Shown one piece after another: positions 53,149 to 61,669 of a DNA stretch of 64,000 nt. The stretch comes from Phormidesmis sp963789215 (GTDB lineage: Bacteria; Cyanobacteriota; Cyanobacteriia; Phormidesmidales; Phormidesmidaceae). How positions within the stretch are numbered: the stretch's first letter is position 1; each line of letters begins with the position of its first letter. The stretch covers positions 124,001-188,000 of the forward strand of contig CAWBJY010000011.1 in assembly GCA_963789215.1 (NCBI GenBank). The letters are read 5' to 3'. The notes below the pieces were generated by a model, which was not told the DNA's origin, did not search any database, and saw only the letters and a program-made list of their open reading frames with translations. The position numbers were made by a program, and so were the translations under genes.

Positions 53149-54100
53149 CTGAGGTTGAGCGGCGTAGAACCTTGCGGGCAATGACGGCTCCCACTAATAA
53201 GATCGCGATGTAGGGGCTGTATACCAATAGCCACAGACCCAGCTGTAAAAGATCGGTGGTAAAGTGCCCTACTGAGCTAGTAGAGGCGCTCCAGGTATTT
53301 GCGAGCTGTCTGGTAAAGGCCGGCTGGTTTGGCGTTTGAACAATTGCGCTCTCTAAACTCACGCTGATGGTGGAGAAGCTGATTTGAGTTTTTAGACTCT
53401 GCTGCGCCGCTCTCATCTGTTCAATGTCTTGTCGTACCTGGCTCAGCTCGCGCGAGACTTCCAACACATCCGAGATCTTTCCAGAACGAGACATGATCTC
53501 TTTTAGGGCTTCTTCGGACTTTTGCGAGTTGCTAATGCGCGCTTGTAAATCGACTAGCTGGCTAGAGACATCCTCAGTGGCGATCGCCCGATCTTGAACT
53601 TCTCCAATCTCTGCAAAGGCATCTATCGCGCTATCGAAGCGGTCTTGAGGAACTCGAATTTCGAACAAGGTGGCCTGCCGGCGGCCCGCGGGCGAGGTGC
53701 GATCGCCTCTATAAGCGTCTGTATCTTGGCTGCGATCGCTCAGTGACAAAATATCTCCCTGCTGAGCGCTCACAATCTCTCGTACTTGTCGAATACTCTC
53801 TTCTATAGACTCTACGCTTAGAGAGAGAGAAGCCCGTTTGATCAGCTGAGGACGCTGGGCCGATGCCTGCTCGGCGAGTGGTTCGTTACTACCGTCAGCC
53901 GGTTTTTGGGCAGCCGGTTTTTGGGCAGCCAATCTTTGGGCAGTGGCTTCAGGTAAAGCGCTTCCCGAATCTGCCTCAGGCTCTAGGCCACCGGACGACT
54001 GTGCTATTTCTGCGGTAGATGAAGACGGGGCCGCACAGCCGGTAAGTCCGGCTAAAGTGATGATAGAACCCGTAAACAGTGAGAGCCAAAGACGCTTCAT
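53144..54100 (-). CDS. DUF4349 lipoprotein
   Basis: 318 aa. Signal peptide with lipobox LTGC (Cys22), then a low-complexity linker with 15-bp repeats (AQKPA units). The DUF4349 domain follows (RASLSLSVESIEESIRQV, FEIRVPQDRFDSAIDAF, then a coiled coil SQVRQDIEQM). One C-terminal membrane helix (LGLWLLVYSPYIAILLVGAVIA) ends in basic residues. Envelope protein of unknown function. Confidence 0.82.
   Translation of the reverse strand: MKRLWLSLFTGSIITLAGLTGCAAPSSSTAEIAQSSGGLEPEADSGSALPEATAQRLAAQKPAAQKPADGSNEPLAEQASAQRPQLIKRASLSLSVESIEESIRQVREIVSAQQGDILSLSDRSQDTDAYRGDRTSPAGRRQATLFEIRVPQDRFDSAIDAFAEIGEVQDRAIATEDVSSQLVDLQARISNSQKSEEALKEIMSRSGKISDVLEVSRELSQVRQDIEQMRAAQQSLKTQISFSTISVSLESAIVQTPNQPAFTRQLANTWSASTSSVGHFTTDLLQLGLWLLVYSPYIAILLVGAVIARKVLRRSTSD
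53896..53940 (-). repeat. 15-bp coding repeat in the lipoprotein linker
   Basis: cagccggtttttggg twice (53896-53910, 53911-53925) and cagccaatctttggg, in frame, encode the AQKPA-type repeat after the lipobox. Confidence 0.9.
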
Positions 54101-54392
54101 AAAGTTTCCTTTTAATCGAGGAGTGATACTGATCGGTTACTGTTGCAATTTTCTGTCTATGCTCAGTTTGGCCGTTGGATAAGTCCAAAACCGTCTGGTT
54201 GCAGAAATTGAAACTCGATCTCATCATCACCGCCATTTATCGCTGTTTCGGGCGATCGCCAATGACACTTCTGTAATCTGTTTCTATAGTCCGTTGAAGA
54301 CAATGCCTTAAAACGCAATGCTGTAGAGAGTGCAAGCGCCTAAACATTCACGATAGTAAAGAATCAAGTCTTGAAAAGACGAAGCCGCTCGT

Positions 54393-55001
54393 TTACCCTA
54401 AGCTCCGCTCGCATAGTGCAAAGAAAGACTGCAATCTGCCCAATAGAATAGGCAGCTCTTCAATGCCGGAGAGCAGCGACTCGCTGACTTCACCGTTGGC
54501 TTCCATCCGGTAGAACTTCCAACCTTCTCCGTTGGTAATAGCGCCATAGACATCTACTAACCGGTGCGATAGTGCCGTGGTGCGTTGGCAAGTTCTCATC
54601 CCGACCAAACACTGCGCAGTCGCTTGCTTAAAGTCGTCGTCTTTAATCCCTACGATGCAGGCTATCGGCGATTCTACATATGCCTTGCGCGGAGCAACAA
54701 GATAGCTAACTTGCCCGGATACATCTTCGCCTTCGAGCGCAGCCCCTTTCCATATCTTGAGCTGGCTGGTGTACTCTAGCCCCTCTTCGCAGATGGCATC
54801 TACTAGCAAATCTTTGGAGGAAGTCCAGTCGAACCGCTGAAGCCTTTCTAGCCGCTGACGTAAGAAGTCGCTGAGCGGAATTGGCTCACCTTCTACTCGC
54901 CACCGCTTGAAGTTGGCAATGTCTACGTACTGCATTGCCTCCGGGTACGTAAAACTCGAAAACCTTCTTTTGGTGACGTCTGTAGTTTGAAGGGCGGTCA
55001 T
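54393..55001 (-). CDS. Hypothetical protein, possibly nuclease-fold
   Basis: 202 aa, soluble. FSSFTYPEAMQYVDIANFKRW at the start, a core with EGLEYTSQLKIWKGAALEG and CIVGIKDDDFKQATAQCLVGM, and WKFYRMEANG late. The pattern recalls the PD-(D/E)XK-like proteins of cyanobacteria related to restriction endonuclease subunits, but the catalytic residues cannot be fixed by eye. No methylase or partner gene is adjacent. Confidence 0.6.
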   Translation of the reverse strand: MTALQTTDVTKRRFSSFTYPEAMQYVDIANFKRWRVEGEPIPLSDFLRQRLERLQRFDWTSSKDLLVDAICEEGLEYTSQLKIWKGAALEGEDVSGQVSYLVAPRKAYVESPIACIVGIKDDDFKQATAQCLVGMRTCQRTTALSHRLVDVYGAITNGEGWKFYRMEANGEVSESLLSGIEELPILLGRLQSFFALCERSLG

Positions 55002-55204
55002 ATCCTTAAGCCTCTAAGCTTCATGATTCTATGGGGAGGTAGTGCGTCTCGATGATTGTAATATTCACACCGTACATGTTTGTTGCACTCTACTACGCAT
55101 TTACCAGGGGAACACGGGTAGATCAGGGGGATTCGCAATCTCGTAAGAATCCTTGCGGATGGGGGGGGATCATATGCTACATTTTATAAGCTTAGATGGC
55201 TTGG

Positions 55205-55289
55205 GGGTCAGTGCCCGAGTGGTTAATGGGGGCGGACTGTAAATCCGCTGGCTACGCCTACGCTGGTTCAAATCCAGCCTGGCCCACCA
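55205..55289 (+). tRNA. tRNA-Tyr (GTA)
   Basis: Class II tRNA with long variable arm. The acceptor stem gggtcag pairs with ctggccc, the anticodon loop is CTGTAAA with anticodon GTA, the T-loop is GGTTCAAATCC, and CCA is encoded at 55287-55289. Five bases separate it from tRNA-Thr, so the two share a transcript. Confidence 0.96.
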
Positions 55290-55294
55290 TCTAG

Positions 55295-55366
55295 GCCCAT
55301 GTGGCTCAGTGGTAGAGCACACCCTTGGTAAGGGTGAGGTCACGAGTTCAATCCTCGTCATGGGCT
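55295..55366 (+). tRNA. tRNA-Thr (GGT)
   Basis: Acceptor gcccatg/catgggc, D-arm gctcagtggtagagc, anticodon loop TTGGTAA with anticodon GGT, T-arm gagttcaatcctc, discriminator T; CCA is not encoded. A T5 run follows and may terminate the Tyr-Thr transcript. Confidence 0.95.
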
Positions 55367-55411
55367 TTTTAGTATTTTTCGCTAGCTTCGTCTGGTTAAG
55401 TTACGACCCGG

Positions 55412-55603
55412 CTATTCTACGGCACAAATTTTGCCGGTAGTTAGCGATTCATAGATCTGGTTGATCAGCGCTTCGCTGTCGTCGTCAATTTTGCTACCGG
55501 CAAATACGGACATTAAAAATGTTCGATCGGCTTGGGTAATCTGGCGAGTGGCGAGCATTTTGGCTGCTCTTTTTTTGATGGCTACGGATTCAGCAGAAGG
55601 CAT
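55412..55603 (-). CDS. Small helical protein of unknown function
   Basis: 63 aa: MPSAESVAIKKRAAKMLAT, then QADRTFLMSVFAG, then a C-terminal helix EALINQIYESLTTG. It looks like a compact helical protein. A TTG at 55618 would add five residues. No family recognised. Confidence 0.55.
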   Translation of the reverse strand: MPSAESVAIKKRAAKMLATRQITQADRTFLMSVFAGSKIDDDSEALINQIYESLTTGKICAVE

Positions 55604-55652
55604 AGAGCACCGCTTCAAAACGTTGTTTCAAATATGCCCATTTTCTGAGACT

Positions 55653-55694
55653 TTGCTAAAAAGGCCTTGCTAAAAAGGCTTTACTAAAAAGACT
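55653..55694. repeat. 14-bp tandem triplication
   Basis: ttgctaaaaaggcc, ttgctaaaaaggct and ttactaaaaagact in a row between a small gene and the rpe terminator. Confidence 0.88.
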
Positions 55695-55740
55695 GCGTTC
55701 ATAGGCGCAGTTAGCCCTATAAAACGCAGTCTTCTTTTTA
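55688..55740 (-). terminator. Intrinsic terminator downstream of rpe
   Basis: Arms aagactgcgtt (55689-55699) and aacgcagtctt (55723-55733), perfect over 11 bp, flanked by A-rich sequence on the left (T-rich on the minus strand) and cttttt on the right. Usable in either direction; on the minus strand it follows rpe by 86 bases. Confidence 0.82.
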
Positions 55741-55819
55741 CTATCTGCCTATCTGCCTATCTATCTATCCGTCTACCTGTGGTCGCTGCGTAAAGCAACG
55801 TTTCAGGGCGACGTTGCGG

Positions 55820-56518
55820 TTATACAGCCGCTAGCTCTTTTACAGGACGCTTGCTGTTGCGAATGTCGTTAATCGCTGTTGCGTAGTCGTCGGCTTTAAA
55901 TACAGCGGAGCCAGCAACTACGGCGTTTGCACCGGCTTCTAAAACTTGCCAGGTGTTGTGAGACTTGAGGCCGCCGTCTACTTCAATCCAGGGATCGAGG
56001 CCGCGCTCGTCGCACATGGCGCGGAGCTTGCGGATTTTGGGCAGTACGCCAGGAATGAAGCTCTGACCGCCGAAGCCTGGGTTTACGCTCATGATGAGCA
56101 CAAGGTCGCAAAGCTCTAGGCTGTACTCAATGAGATCCAGGTTGGTGCCTGGGTTGAGGACAACGCCTGCCTGCTTGCCCAGCTCTTTAATTTGGCCCAG
56201 CGTACGGTGTAGATGGGGCGATGCGGTGTGCTCGCAGTGCACTGAAATGATGTCTGCGCCGGCTTTCGCGAAGTCTTCTACGTACTTCTCGGGTTCGACA
56301 ATCATCAGGTGAACGTCGAGGGGCTTGTCGGTATGAGGGCGAACTGCATCGACAATCATGGGGCCGATGGTGATGTTGGGTACAAAACGGCCATCCATCA
56401 CGTCGATGTGAATCCAGTCGGCACCGGCTTTGTCTACGGCGCGAATTTCTTCGCCAAGACGGCCAAAATCAGCGGACAAAATGGACGGTGAGATAACGGT
56501 GGATTTGTTGCTTGGCAT
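55820..56518 (-). CDS. rpe: Ribulose-phosphate 3-epimerase
   Basis: 232-aa TIM-barrel enzyme of the Calvin cycle and pentose phosphate pathway. Motifs: SPSILSADFGRLGEEI, HIDVMDGRFVPNITIGP (metal His and Asp), DVHLMI, SVNPGFGGQSF, and VDGGLKSHNTW. Full length, with normal catalytic residues. Monocistronic by context, with a terminator downstream. Confidence 0.97.
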   Translation of the reverse strand: MPSNKSTVISPSILSADFGRLGEEIRAVDKAGADWIHIDVMDGRFVPNITIGPMIVDAVRPHTDKPLDVHLMIVEPEKYVEDFAKAGADIISVHCEHTASPHLHRTLGQIKELGKQAGVVLNPGTNLDLIEYSLELCDLVLIMSVNPGFGGQSFIPGVLPKIRKLRAMCDERGLDPWIEVDGGLKSHNTWQVLEAGANAVVAGSAVFKADDYATAINDIRNSKRPVKELAAV

Positions 56519-56805
56519 CGGTGGACAGCCTCTCGCTACGGATTGTTTGCTATAGAAAATTTTCTATTTCGAGTCACCTAGAAGGCGAGCATAGAGAAGG
56601 ATCTATATAGTGTATTCATTGTAACAAAATATTTAGCTTGCCAATAATAAGAATTTGTTGAAGTGGGCGTTTCCTCACATTGCTGACTCACATCGCTTGA
56701 AAGTGGTCTGGAGATTGCCTAGCGCTTTTCTAAACGCTGTGCGGGGCTTGATCTGCACAGTAATTAGGCTAAAGTTGCCTTATATTCATTCAAGATTCTT
56801 GATAC

Positions 56806-58470
56806 ATGCCTCACTTCAGAACCCGCCGCCCGTTTGCTGCTTGTTTTAGTAAAGCTGGTCAGTTTATAGAGCGCAAAAGACGGGGCCGCTCTGCTAGTTG
56901 GCTGATGGGTTTAACGGCTGGTTCGATAGGTTTAGCCGTGGGTGTACCGGCGATCGCCCTTTCGGATTCTGTTGGGGCGGATGGCATTGACGCTTTGCGG
57001 TTGCAGGCAGAACCTTACAACCTAACGGGATATAAAATCGCCGTTGGACAGGTAGAAATTGGCCGACCGAGCTTTTTTGGCTTGGACAAGCTGGCGGTTG
57101 AAAATTCGCCGGTTACCGTTGGGCGGGTGTTGCAGTTGGATGGCCCGGCGATCGCAGATGAACTGGTCGATGGCCATGCCAATAATGTGGCTAGCGTGAT
57201 TATTAGCCGGGACAAACTGCTCAAAGGCGTTGCACCCAATGCGTTTTTGTACTCGGCGGCGGTTGGCGAACTCTCAGAATTTAGCGGCCAGCCGGATGAG
57301 TGCCTCACCTCGCAGACCGTGGCTTTGCAAAACAGCGGCGATGTGCGAGCGATTAACTACAGCTTTGGCGAACCGCTAACGCGCGACGAAAGACGCAATG
57401 CGATACTAGACGGCAATGCGCTATTGACTCAGTGCATCGACTGGTCTTCGCGAGTGCACGACGTGCTGTATGTAATTGCAGGCAACCAGGGCAGCGGCGG
57501 CATTCCGCTGCCAACTGACAACTACAACGGCATTAACGTGGCCTACTCCACTCGAGTCGGTGACGAGTTTGTGCAGGTAGACCGGGCTAATTTAACTAGC
57601 GAGCCTCGCCGCACTTCTTACTACGAGACGGCGACGGAAAAAAACGTTGGCCTGCGGCGTTCGATTAATTTAGTCGCGCCGGGTAGCCGGATTGAAATGT
57701 TTGAACCTGACGGGAGCCGGACGCAAAGCAGCGGCACCAGCTTTGCCGCCCCGCATGTGGTCGCGACGGTAGCTTTGCTGCAAGAGTTTGGCGATCGCCA
57801 ATTTCGCTCGGGAGCGGCTAACTGGAGCCTGGACTCTAGAAACCCGCTGGTGATGAAGTCGGTGATTTTGAACTCGGCGGACAAGCTGAAGGATACGGGC
57901 AATGGAAAACTGCTGGGCATGAGCCGGACGCTGCTAGACGAGCGCGGCAAAGACTGGACAGCCTCCGATGCCTATAGCAGCCAGAGCGTGCCGTTGCACA
58001 AAGAACTGGGCACCGGTCATCTCAATGCGTTTCGAGCTTACGAGCAGCTCGCTGCTGGAGAGTGGATGCCGGGGACAGTTCCGGCGATGGGCTGGAGCTA
58101 TAGCCAATTGGAAAAGACGGGCAGTACGGCAGACTATGTTTTTGAGCAGCCTTTGCAGGGCGGCAGCTACGTAAACGCGACGCTGGCCTGGCAGCGAACT
58201 GTGGATTTGAATTCTGACGATGACTATTTTGACGTGGGCGAGAGCTTCTCTGGGCAGGAACTGAGTAATTTAGATCTGTATTTATTGCCGGCTGCTGCGG
58301 ATGATATTAGTCAGAGCGTGTGGTCGTCGGTGAGTGCGGAAGATAGCATAGAGCATATCTTTATTCCGATTCCGGCGGACGGTCGCTACAAGCTAAGAGT
58401 GGTGCAAAAGCAGGCTGTAAGTGGCGCTCAGCCTTATTCTTTGGCCTGGTGGACGAAGCCGGTTGAGTAG
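56806..58470 (+). CDS. Subtilisin-family (S8) serine protease, atypical triad
   Basis: 554 aa with a basic N-terminus and a hydrophobic stretch (about 34-54, GLTAGSIGLAVGVPAIA), probably exported. The S8 nucleophile is clear: Ser312 in SGTSFAAPH. His124 fits GHANNVASVI. The strand that should carry the catalytic Asp (DTG) reads IAVGQVEIG, with Glu84 at the equivalent place. The oxyanion Asn region is VIAGNQGSGG. A C-terminal beta-rich domain (about 430-554) follows. It may still be active with Glu, or be a pseudo-protease. Confidence 0.82.
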   Translation: MPHFRTRRPFAACFSKAGQFIERKRRGRSASWLMGLTAGSIGLAVGVPAIALSDSVGADGIDALRLQAEPYNLTGYKIAVGQVEIGRPSFFGLDKLAVENSPVTVGRVLQLDGPAIADELVDGHANNVASVIISRDKLLKGVAPNAFLYSAAVGELSEFSGQPDECLTSQTVALQNSGDVRAINYSFGEPLTRDERRNAILDGNALLTQCIDWSSRVHDVLYVIAGNQGSGGIPLPTDNYNGINVAYSTRVGDEFVQVDRANLTSEPRRTSYYETATEKNVGLRRSINLVAPGSRIEMFEPDGSRTQSSGTSFAAPHVVATVALLQEFGDRQFRSGAANWSLDSRNPLVMKSVILNSADKLKDTGNGKLLGMSRTLLDERGKDWTASDAYSSQSVPLHKELGTGHLNAFRAYEQLAAGEWMPGTVPAMGWSYSQLEKTGSTADYVFEQPLQGGSYVNATLAWQRTVDLNSDDDYFDVGESFSGQELSNLDLYLLPAAADDISQSVWSSVSAEDSIEHIFIPIPADGRYKLRVVQKQAVSGAQPYSLAWWTKPVE

Positions 58471-58490
58471 GCTGGACTGGATACCCTGGC

Positions 58491-58518
58491 GTTGGGTCAG
58501 CAGAGTTAGGTCAGCGGG
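58491..58518 (-). repeat. 14-bp duplication across the rsmG stop
   Basis: gttgggtcagcaga and gttaggtcagcggg are adjacent; the second copy contains the stop codon of rsmG. Confidence 0.75.
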
Positions 58519-59327
58519 GTTTTGCTAGGAACGCCGACGGCTCTGGGCAAATCGTCTGGGGTGGGGGCTACTTTATGAATGAAAAGGCAGTGGCGAACGC
58601 TTTTGGTAATGGGCGTTTCCCAGCTTTGTAAGTCGGTAAGTTCGCCGCCGAGCAGGTCGAGTACGGGAAGTAGGGCTTCGGTATCGTCGGTGCTCCACTG
58701 ACCGCGAAAGAGAACAGCTTGGCCGTCGATTTGTAGCAGGGGCAGGACGTATTCGGCGCAGGTGACGGTGGATCCTACCGCGCGAACGAGTGCGAGATCG
58801 TAGGTTTCTCGGTGGGCGGCTTGTTGGCCCATAGTTTCGGCGCGGATGGCTAGACAGTTTGCTTTGATGCCAAACGATCTGAGCTTGAGATGCTGGCAGA
58901 GTTCTTGCAGGAAGAAGATTTTTTTGCGGGTGGAGTCTACCAGGGTGAGGTCTATGGGGCCAGTGGTTGGGTAGAGGGCGATCGCAGCGGGAAGCCCTGG
59001 GAAACCGCCGCCCGTACCAATATCTACGATTCGAATGGGCGGTTCCTTTTCGGGCGTTTCTTCGGGGGCTGCTTCTAGCTCAGGATCTGCCGCATCGGCG
59101 TCATCTGGCTCGTCTGCTATCCAAGGGGCTAATCCGCTGACTGAGTCCCAAAGGTGCTTTTCCCAAAATTCTTCGGGTTCGGTGATGCGAGTAAGGTTGA
59201 GCCGGGTATTGCCCTCTAAGATCTGTTCGTAGAGCTGTTGAAAGAGTGCCTGTTGATCTGAAGTGGGCTGCCAGCTAAGGGTTTGCTGCCAGAGATTGAG
59301 ATGGGTGGGGAGTTGGGTGGCAGGCAT
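58506..59327 (-). CDS. rsmG: 16S rRNA (guanine-527 N7) methyltransferase
   Basis: 273-aa SAM-dependent methyltransferase modifying G527 of 16S rRNA. SAM motif VDIGTGGGFPGLP, LTLVDSTRKKIFFL, and VRAVGS. It is longer than most RsmG (about 210-240 aa) because of a strongly acidic insertion (about 78-103, DDADAADPELEAAPEE) just before the SAM motif. The ATG at 59327 (MPATQLP) is chosen over 59471, whose extra N-terminus overlaps the ABC gene and the tandem repeats. Confidence 0.92.
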   Translation of the reverse strand: MPATQLPTHLNLWQQTLSWQPTSDQQALFQQLYEQILEGNTRLNLTRITEPEEFWEKHLWDSVSGLAPWIADEPDDADAADPELEAAPEETPEKEPPIRIVDIGTGGGFPGLPAAIALYPTTGPIDLTLVDSTRKKIFFLQELCQHLKLRSFGIKANCLAIRAETMGQQAAHRETYDLALVRAVGSTVTCAEYVLPLLQIDGQAVLFRGQWSTDDTEALLPVLDLLGGELTDLQSWETPITKSVRHCLFIHKVAPTPDDLPRAVGVPSKTPLT

Positions 59328-59343
59328 ACGATGAGTGATGAGT

Positions 59344-59391
59344 GAATTTAGCTCTGAATTTAGTTCTGAATCGAGTCTGAATTTAGTCTCT
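59344..59391 (-). repeat. 11-12-bp tandem repeat, four copies, across a gene end
   Basis: Units of the form gaatttag(c/t)tct. The end of the ABC ATPase gene lies in the first unit on the minus strand, and three more follow downstream. Confidence 0.85.
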
Positions 59392-60048
59392 AGGCCGGTG
59401 GCGATCGCGCAGCGTTTCGGGGTCGGCCCTAAGCAGTAGCCCTTCCTCGATTGTCCAGCAGTGGTCGGCAATATCTACGAGGTCTTCGGCGTCGTGAGAG
59501 ACGATCAGCAGGCTCCATTCTTTTTTGAGTTCGGCTAAGAGGTTGACGAGCTGCTGGCGCATTGACCAGTCTAGACCAGCGGTGGGTTCGTCGAGTAAGA
59601 GGAGGTAGGGCTGGCGGATGAGCTGAACGGCGAGCGAAAGACGACGCTGCTGCCCGCCGCTGAGCTGCTGGGGGGAGGCTTGCAAGGAAAGATTGCCAAG
59701 GCCGACGGCGGCTAGGGCTTCGGCAACGCGATCGCTGCTTAGCTCTGGATGGCCTAAGCGCAGTTCTTCAAACACGGTGTGGCCGCAGAAATGGCGCTCG
59801 GGAAACTGAAAGACTAAGCCGCCGATTTGCTGGAGGGCTTCGGGGAGTAGAGGCTGATCGCGCCAGAAAAGCTGGCCTGCGGTGGGCGCGGCTAGTCCGG
59901 CAAGAACTTCGAGCAGGGTGCTTTTGCCAGAGCCGCTAGGGCCAACGATGAGGCCAAGCTGCTTGGGGCCTAAGTCGAAGGAGATTTCTTTGAGGATGGG
60001 TTCGGGGGTGGCGGTGGGGTGGTAGCTAACGTCGCGCAGGTGGAGCAT
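59383..60048 (-). CDS. ABC transporter ATP-binding protein, cobalt/ECF-like
   Basis: 221-aa ABC ATPase: Walker A GPSGSGKST, Q-loop VFQFPERHF, signature QLSGGQQRR, Walker B LLLLDEPT, H-loop VSHDAED. The QFPERHFCG segment is typical of the energy-coupling-factor (EcfA/CbiO-like) group. No permease gene is adjacent, so the membrane partner must be elsewhere. It lies upstream of rsmG on the same strand. Confidence 0.85.
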   Translation of the reverse strand: MLHLRDVSYHPTATPEPILKEISFDLGPKQLGLIVGPSGSGKSTLLEVLAGLAAPTAGQLFWRDQPLLPEALQQIGGLVFQFPERHFCGHTVFEELRLGHPELSSDRVAEALAAVGLGNLSLQASPQQLSGGQQRRLSLAVQLIRQPYLLLLDEPTAGLDWSMRQQLVNLLAELKKEWSLLIVSHDAEDLVDIADHCWTIEEGLLLRADPETLRDRHRPRD

Positions 60049-60156
60049 CGGGGGGGTAGTAATAAACGAAGTGACGAGTGATGGCTTACATAGGCTACTT
60101 CATAACGTAGGGTGCCTTGTATAGTGCATTATGAGTGTTGGCGTTTGGAGGGAATT

Positions 60157-60603
60157 ATGCAGGTTCAATTTCGCGAGTGCGATTTCTTTAATTTGTGGAT
60201 TTGGCTGGAGTTCGACACGGTGCCGTCGATTGCTGAGCAGCAGTATGTAGAAGAGATTTTCAACTCCTGGTTTTTTATTGGGAAGCTGGGCGGCTTTAAC
60301 GCCGAGAACCTGCAGGTGCAAGAGACGGGGGTAGACATTAGCTACTTTAACTACGACGAGGATGAGTCGGAGCGATCGCTGCTTTCTTTGATGCACAACA
60401 TGGGCGAGGTGGAGTTCCAGGGCACCTGGGCGCGCTGCTGGCTGGACTTGGGCACAACGGACGCGCTGGCGCTAGACGTGCTGGTAAATACGGTGCGACA
60501 GTTTAGCCAAGACTTTGTGGAGATTAAGCAGATTTTGATTGGTGGCGAGAATGAGGATTGGCCGACGCCTGCCGAAAATCCGGATGCGGCTTTTCCAGAC
60601 TAG
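60157..60603 (+). CDS. DUF3531-family protein
   Basis: 148 aa: VQFRECDFFNLWIWLEF, SWFFIGKLGGFNAENLQVQE, YDEDESERSLLSLMHNMGEVEFQGTWARCWLDLGTTD. This is the DUF3531 family of cyanobacteria and plastids; function unknown. The ATG at 60157 is supported by a strong GGAGGG Shine-Dalgarno at 60147-60152. Confidence 0.85.
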   Translation: MQVQFRECDFFNLWIWLEFDTVPSIAEQQYVEEIFNSWFFIGKLGGFNAENLQVQETGVDISYFNYDEDESERSLLSLMHNMGEVEFQGTWARCWLDLGTTDALALDVLVNTVRQFSQDFVEIKQILIGGENEDWPTPAENPDAAFPD

Positions 60604-60657
60604 TGAATAAGTGAACTGAGAGAGAGATCTGAGCAAGTGAGCTGAAGGAGTGAGCTA

Positions 60658-61089
60658 ATGGCGCAGAAAATTCGAGCGATCGCACTCGGTTTAATTGAGC
60701 ACGAGGGCCATGTCTTTGTGAGCAAAAGCGCCGACCCTAAAACCCAAGAAACGTTTTATCGTTTTTTGGGGGGCGGCATTGACTTTGGCGAGACGAGCGA
60801 AGCGGCGTTGATGCGCGAGTTTGTAGAAGAGGTGCAGGCCGAGCTAACGCAGGTGGAGTACGTGAGCTGTTTGGACAATATTTTTGAGTACAATGGCAAG
60901 CCGAAGCACGAGCTGATTCAGCTCTTTCGCGCTCAGTTTGTAGACGAACGGTTTTACCGGCTAGATCAGGGCTTTCGGTTTGTAGAAGGCGATCGCGTCG
61001 ATCGAGCGATTTGGATTCCGGTAGCGAAGGTGCTGAGCGGCGAGCTGCGCCTGGTGCCCCAGAGCTGCTGCCAGTATCTGAACGGGTAA
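60658..61089 (+). CDS. Nudix hydrolase
   Basis: 143-aa single Nudix domain. The Nudix box starts GGIDFGETSEAALMREFVEE, but the Gly expected after EEx is replaced by Gln, so it is close to, not identical with, the consensus. Likely a nucleoside di- or triphosphate hydrolase; substrate unknown. It follows the DUF3531 gene by 54 bases in the same direction. Confidence 0.82.
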   Translation: MAQKIRAIALGLIEHEGHVFVSKSADPKTQETFYRFLGGGIDFGETSEAALMREFVEEVQAELTQVEYVSCLDNIFEYNGKPKHELIQLFRAQFVDERFYRLDQGFRFVEGDRVDRAIWIPVAKVLSGELRLVPQSCCQYLNG

Positions 61090-61263
61090 GGTCTAAGAGA
61101 TGGCAAGATGCGATCGCGCAGACATCATATCGTTATTGGTTTAGCGCAGCAGCTGGGCGCAGTGGTGACCGCTAGGCAAAGCAAGATAACGGAGCTTCAG
61201 CCTGAGCAGAACGGTCGGAGCAGTTTGTTGCTTTCGAGTGCGATCGCATCTTCTAAACTCAAT

Positions 61264-61353
61264 TAAACCGCTCCGACTAAACCGCTCCGACTTTTTATAG
61301 CTATCGAATAACAGCTATCGAATAACAACTATCGAATAACAGCTATCGAACCC
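61264..61353 (-). repeat. Two adjacent tandem arrays downstream of a stop codon
   Basis: taaaccgctccgac twice at about 61264-61291, then agctatcgaataac-type 14-mers at 61299, 61313, 61327 and 61341. The last copy carries the stop codon of the gene at 61343-61630. Confidence 0.9.
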
Positions 61354-61630
61354 GCTTGGTCAAAATCGCCATTACCTCGTTAGCTCTGCCGGTAGAAATA
61401 GGCTGGCTCCAGTCGTTGGGGTCGGCGTAGCCTAGCTTGTGCAGGTGGCGGATAGTAGCTTGCACGGTGGTGAGGGTGCCAAAGAGCAGATGCCGAACTC
61501 GATTTGGTTCGCTAGCAGATGAGGTTGGCGGAGTTGGCGGTGGCGTTGAGCTAGCGGCACAGCTAACGGCAGAGCTAGCGGCAGCAGAAACTACCGGCGC
61601 AAAGGCGTCCGGGGCAGTGAGCGTAATCAT
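61343..61630 (-). CDS. Small protein with Ala/Thr/Pro-rich front and conserved tail
   Basis: 95 aa starting MITLTAPDAF. The first half is low complexity (Ala, Ser, Pro, Thr). The second half, RVRHLLFGTLTTVQATIRHLHKLGYADPNDWSQP, looks like a folded helical motif seen in short cyanobacterial proteins. Function unknown. It is preceded by a hairpin-rich leader (61670-61860). Confidence 0.65.
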   Translation of the reverse strand: MITLTAPDAFAPVVSAAASSAVSCAASSTPPPTPPTSSASEPNRVRHLLFGTLTTVQATIRHLHKLGYADPNDWSQPISTGRANEVMAILTKRVR

Positions 61631-61669
61631 GAGGTCTGGTCTCCGAGAGTTTGGTTTGAGGAAACCAGA

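Noticed and set aside
55170..55361. Minus-strand ORF with an LDLNQRRRSQ-type sequence
   Set aside because: It is the complement of tRNA-Tyr and tRNA-Thr; this exact kind of ORF is a well-known false gene call over tRNA-Tyr.
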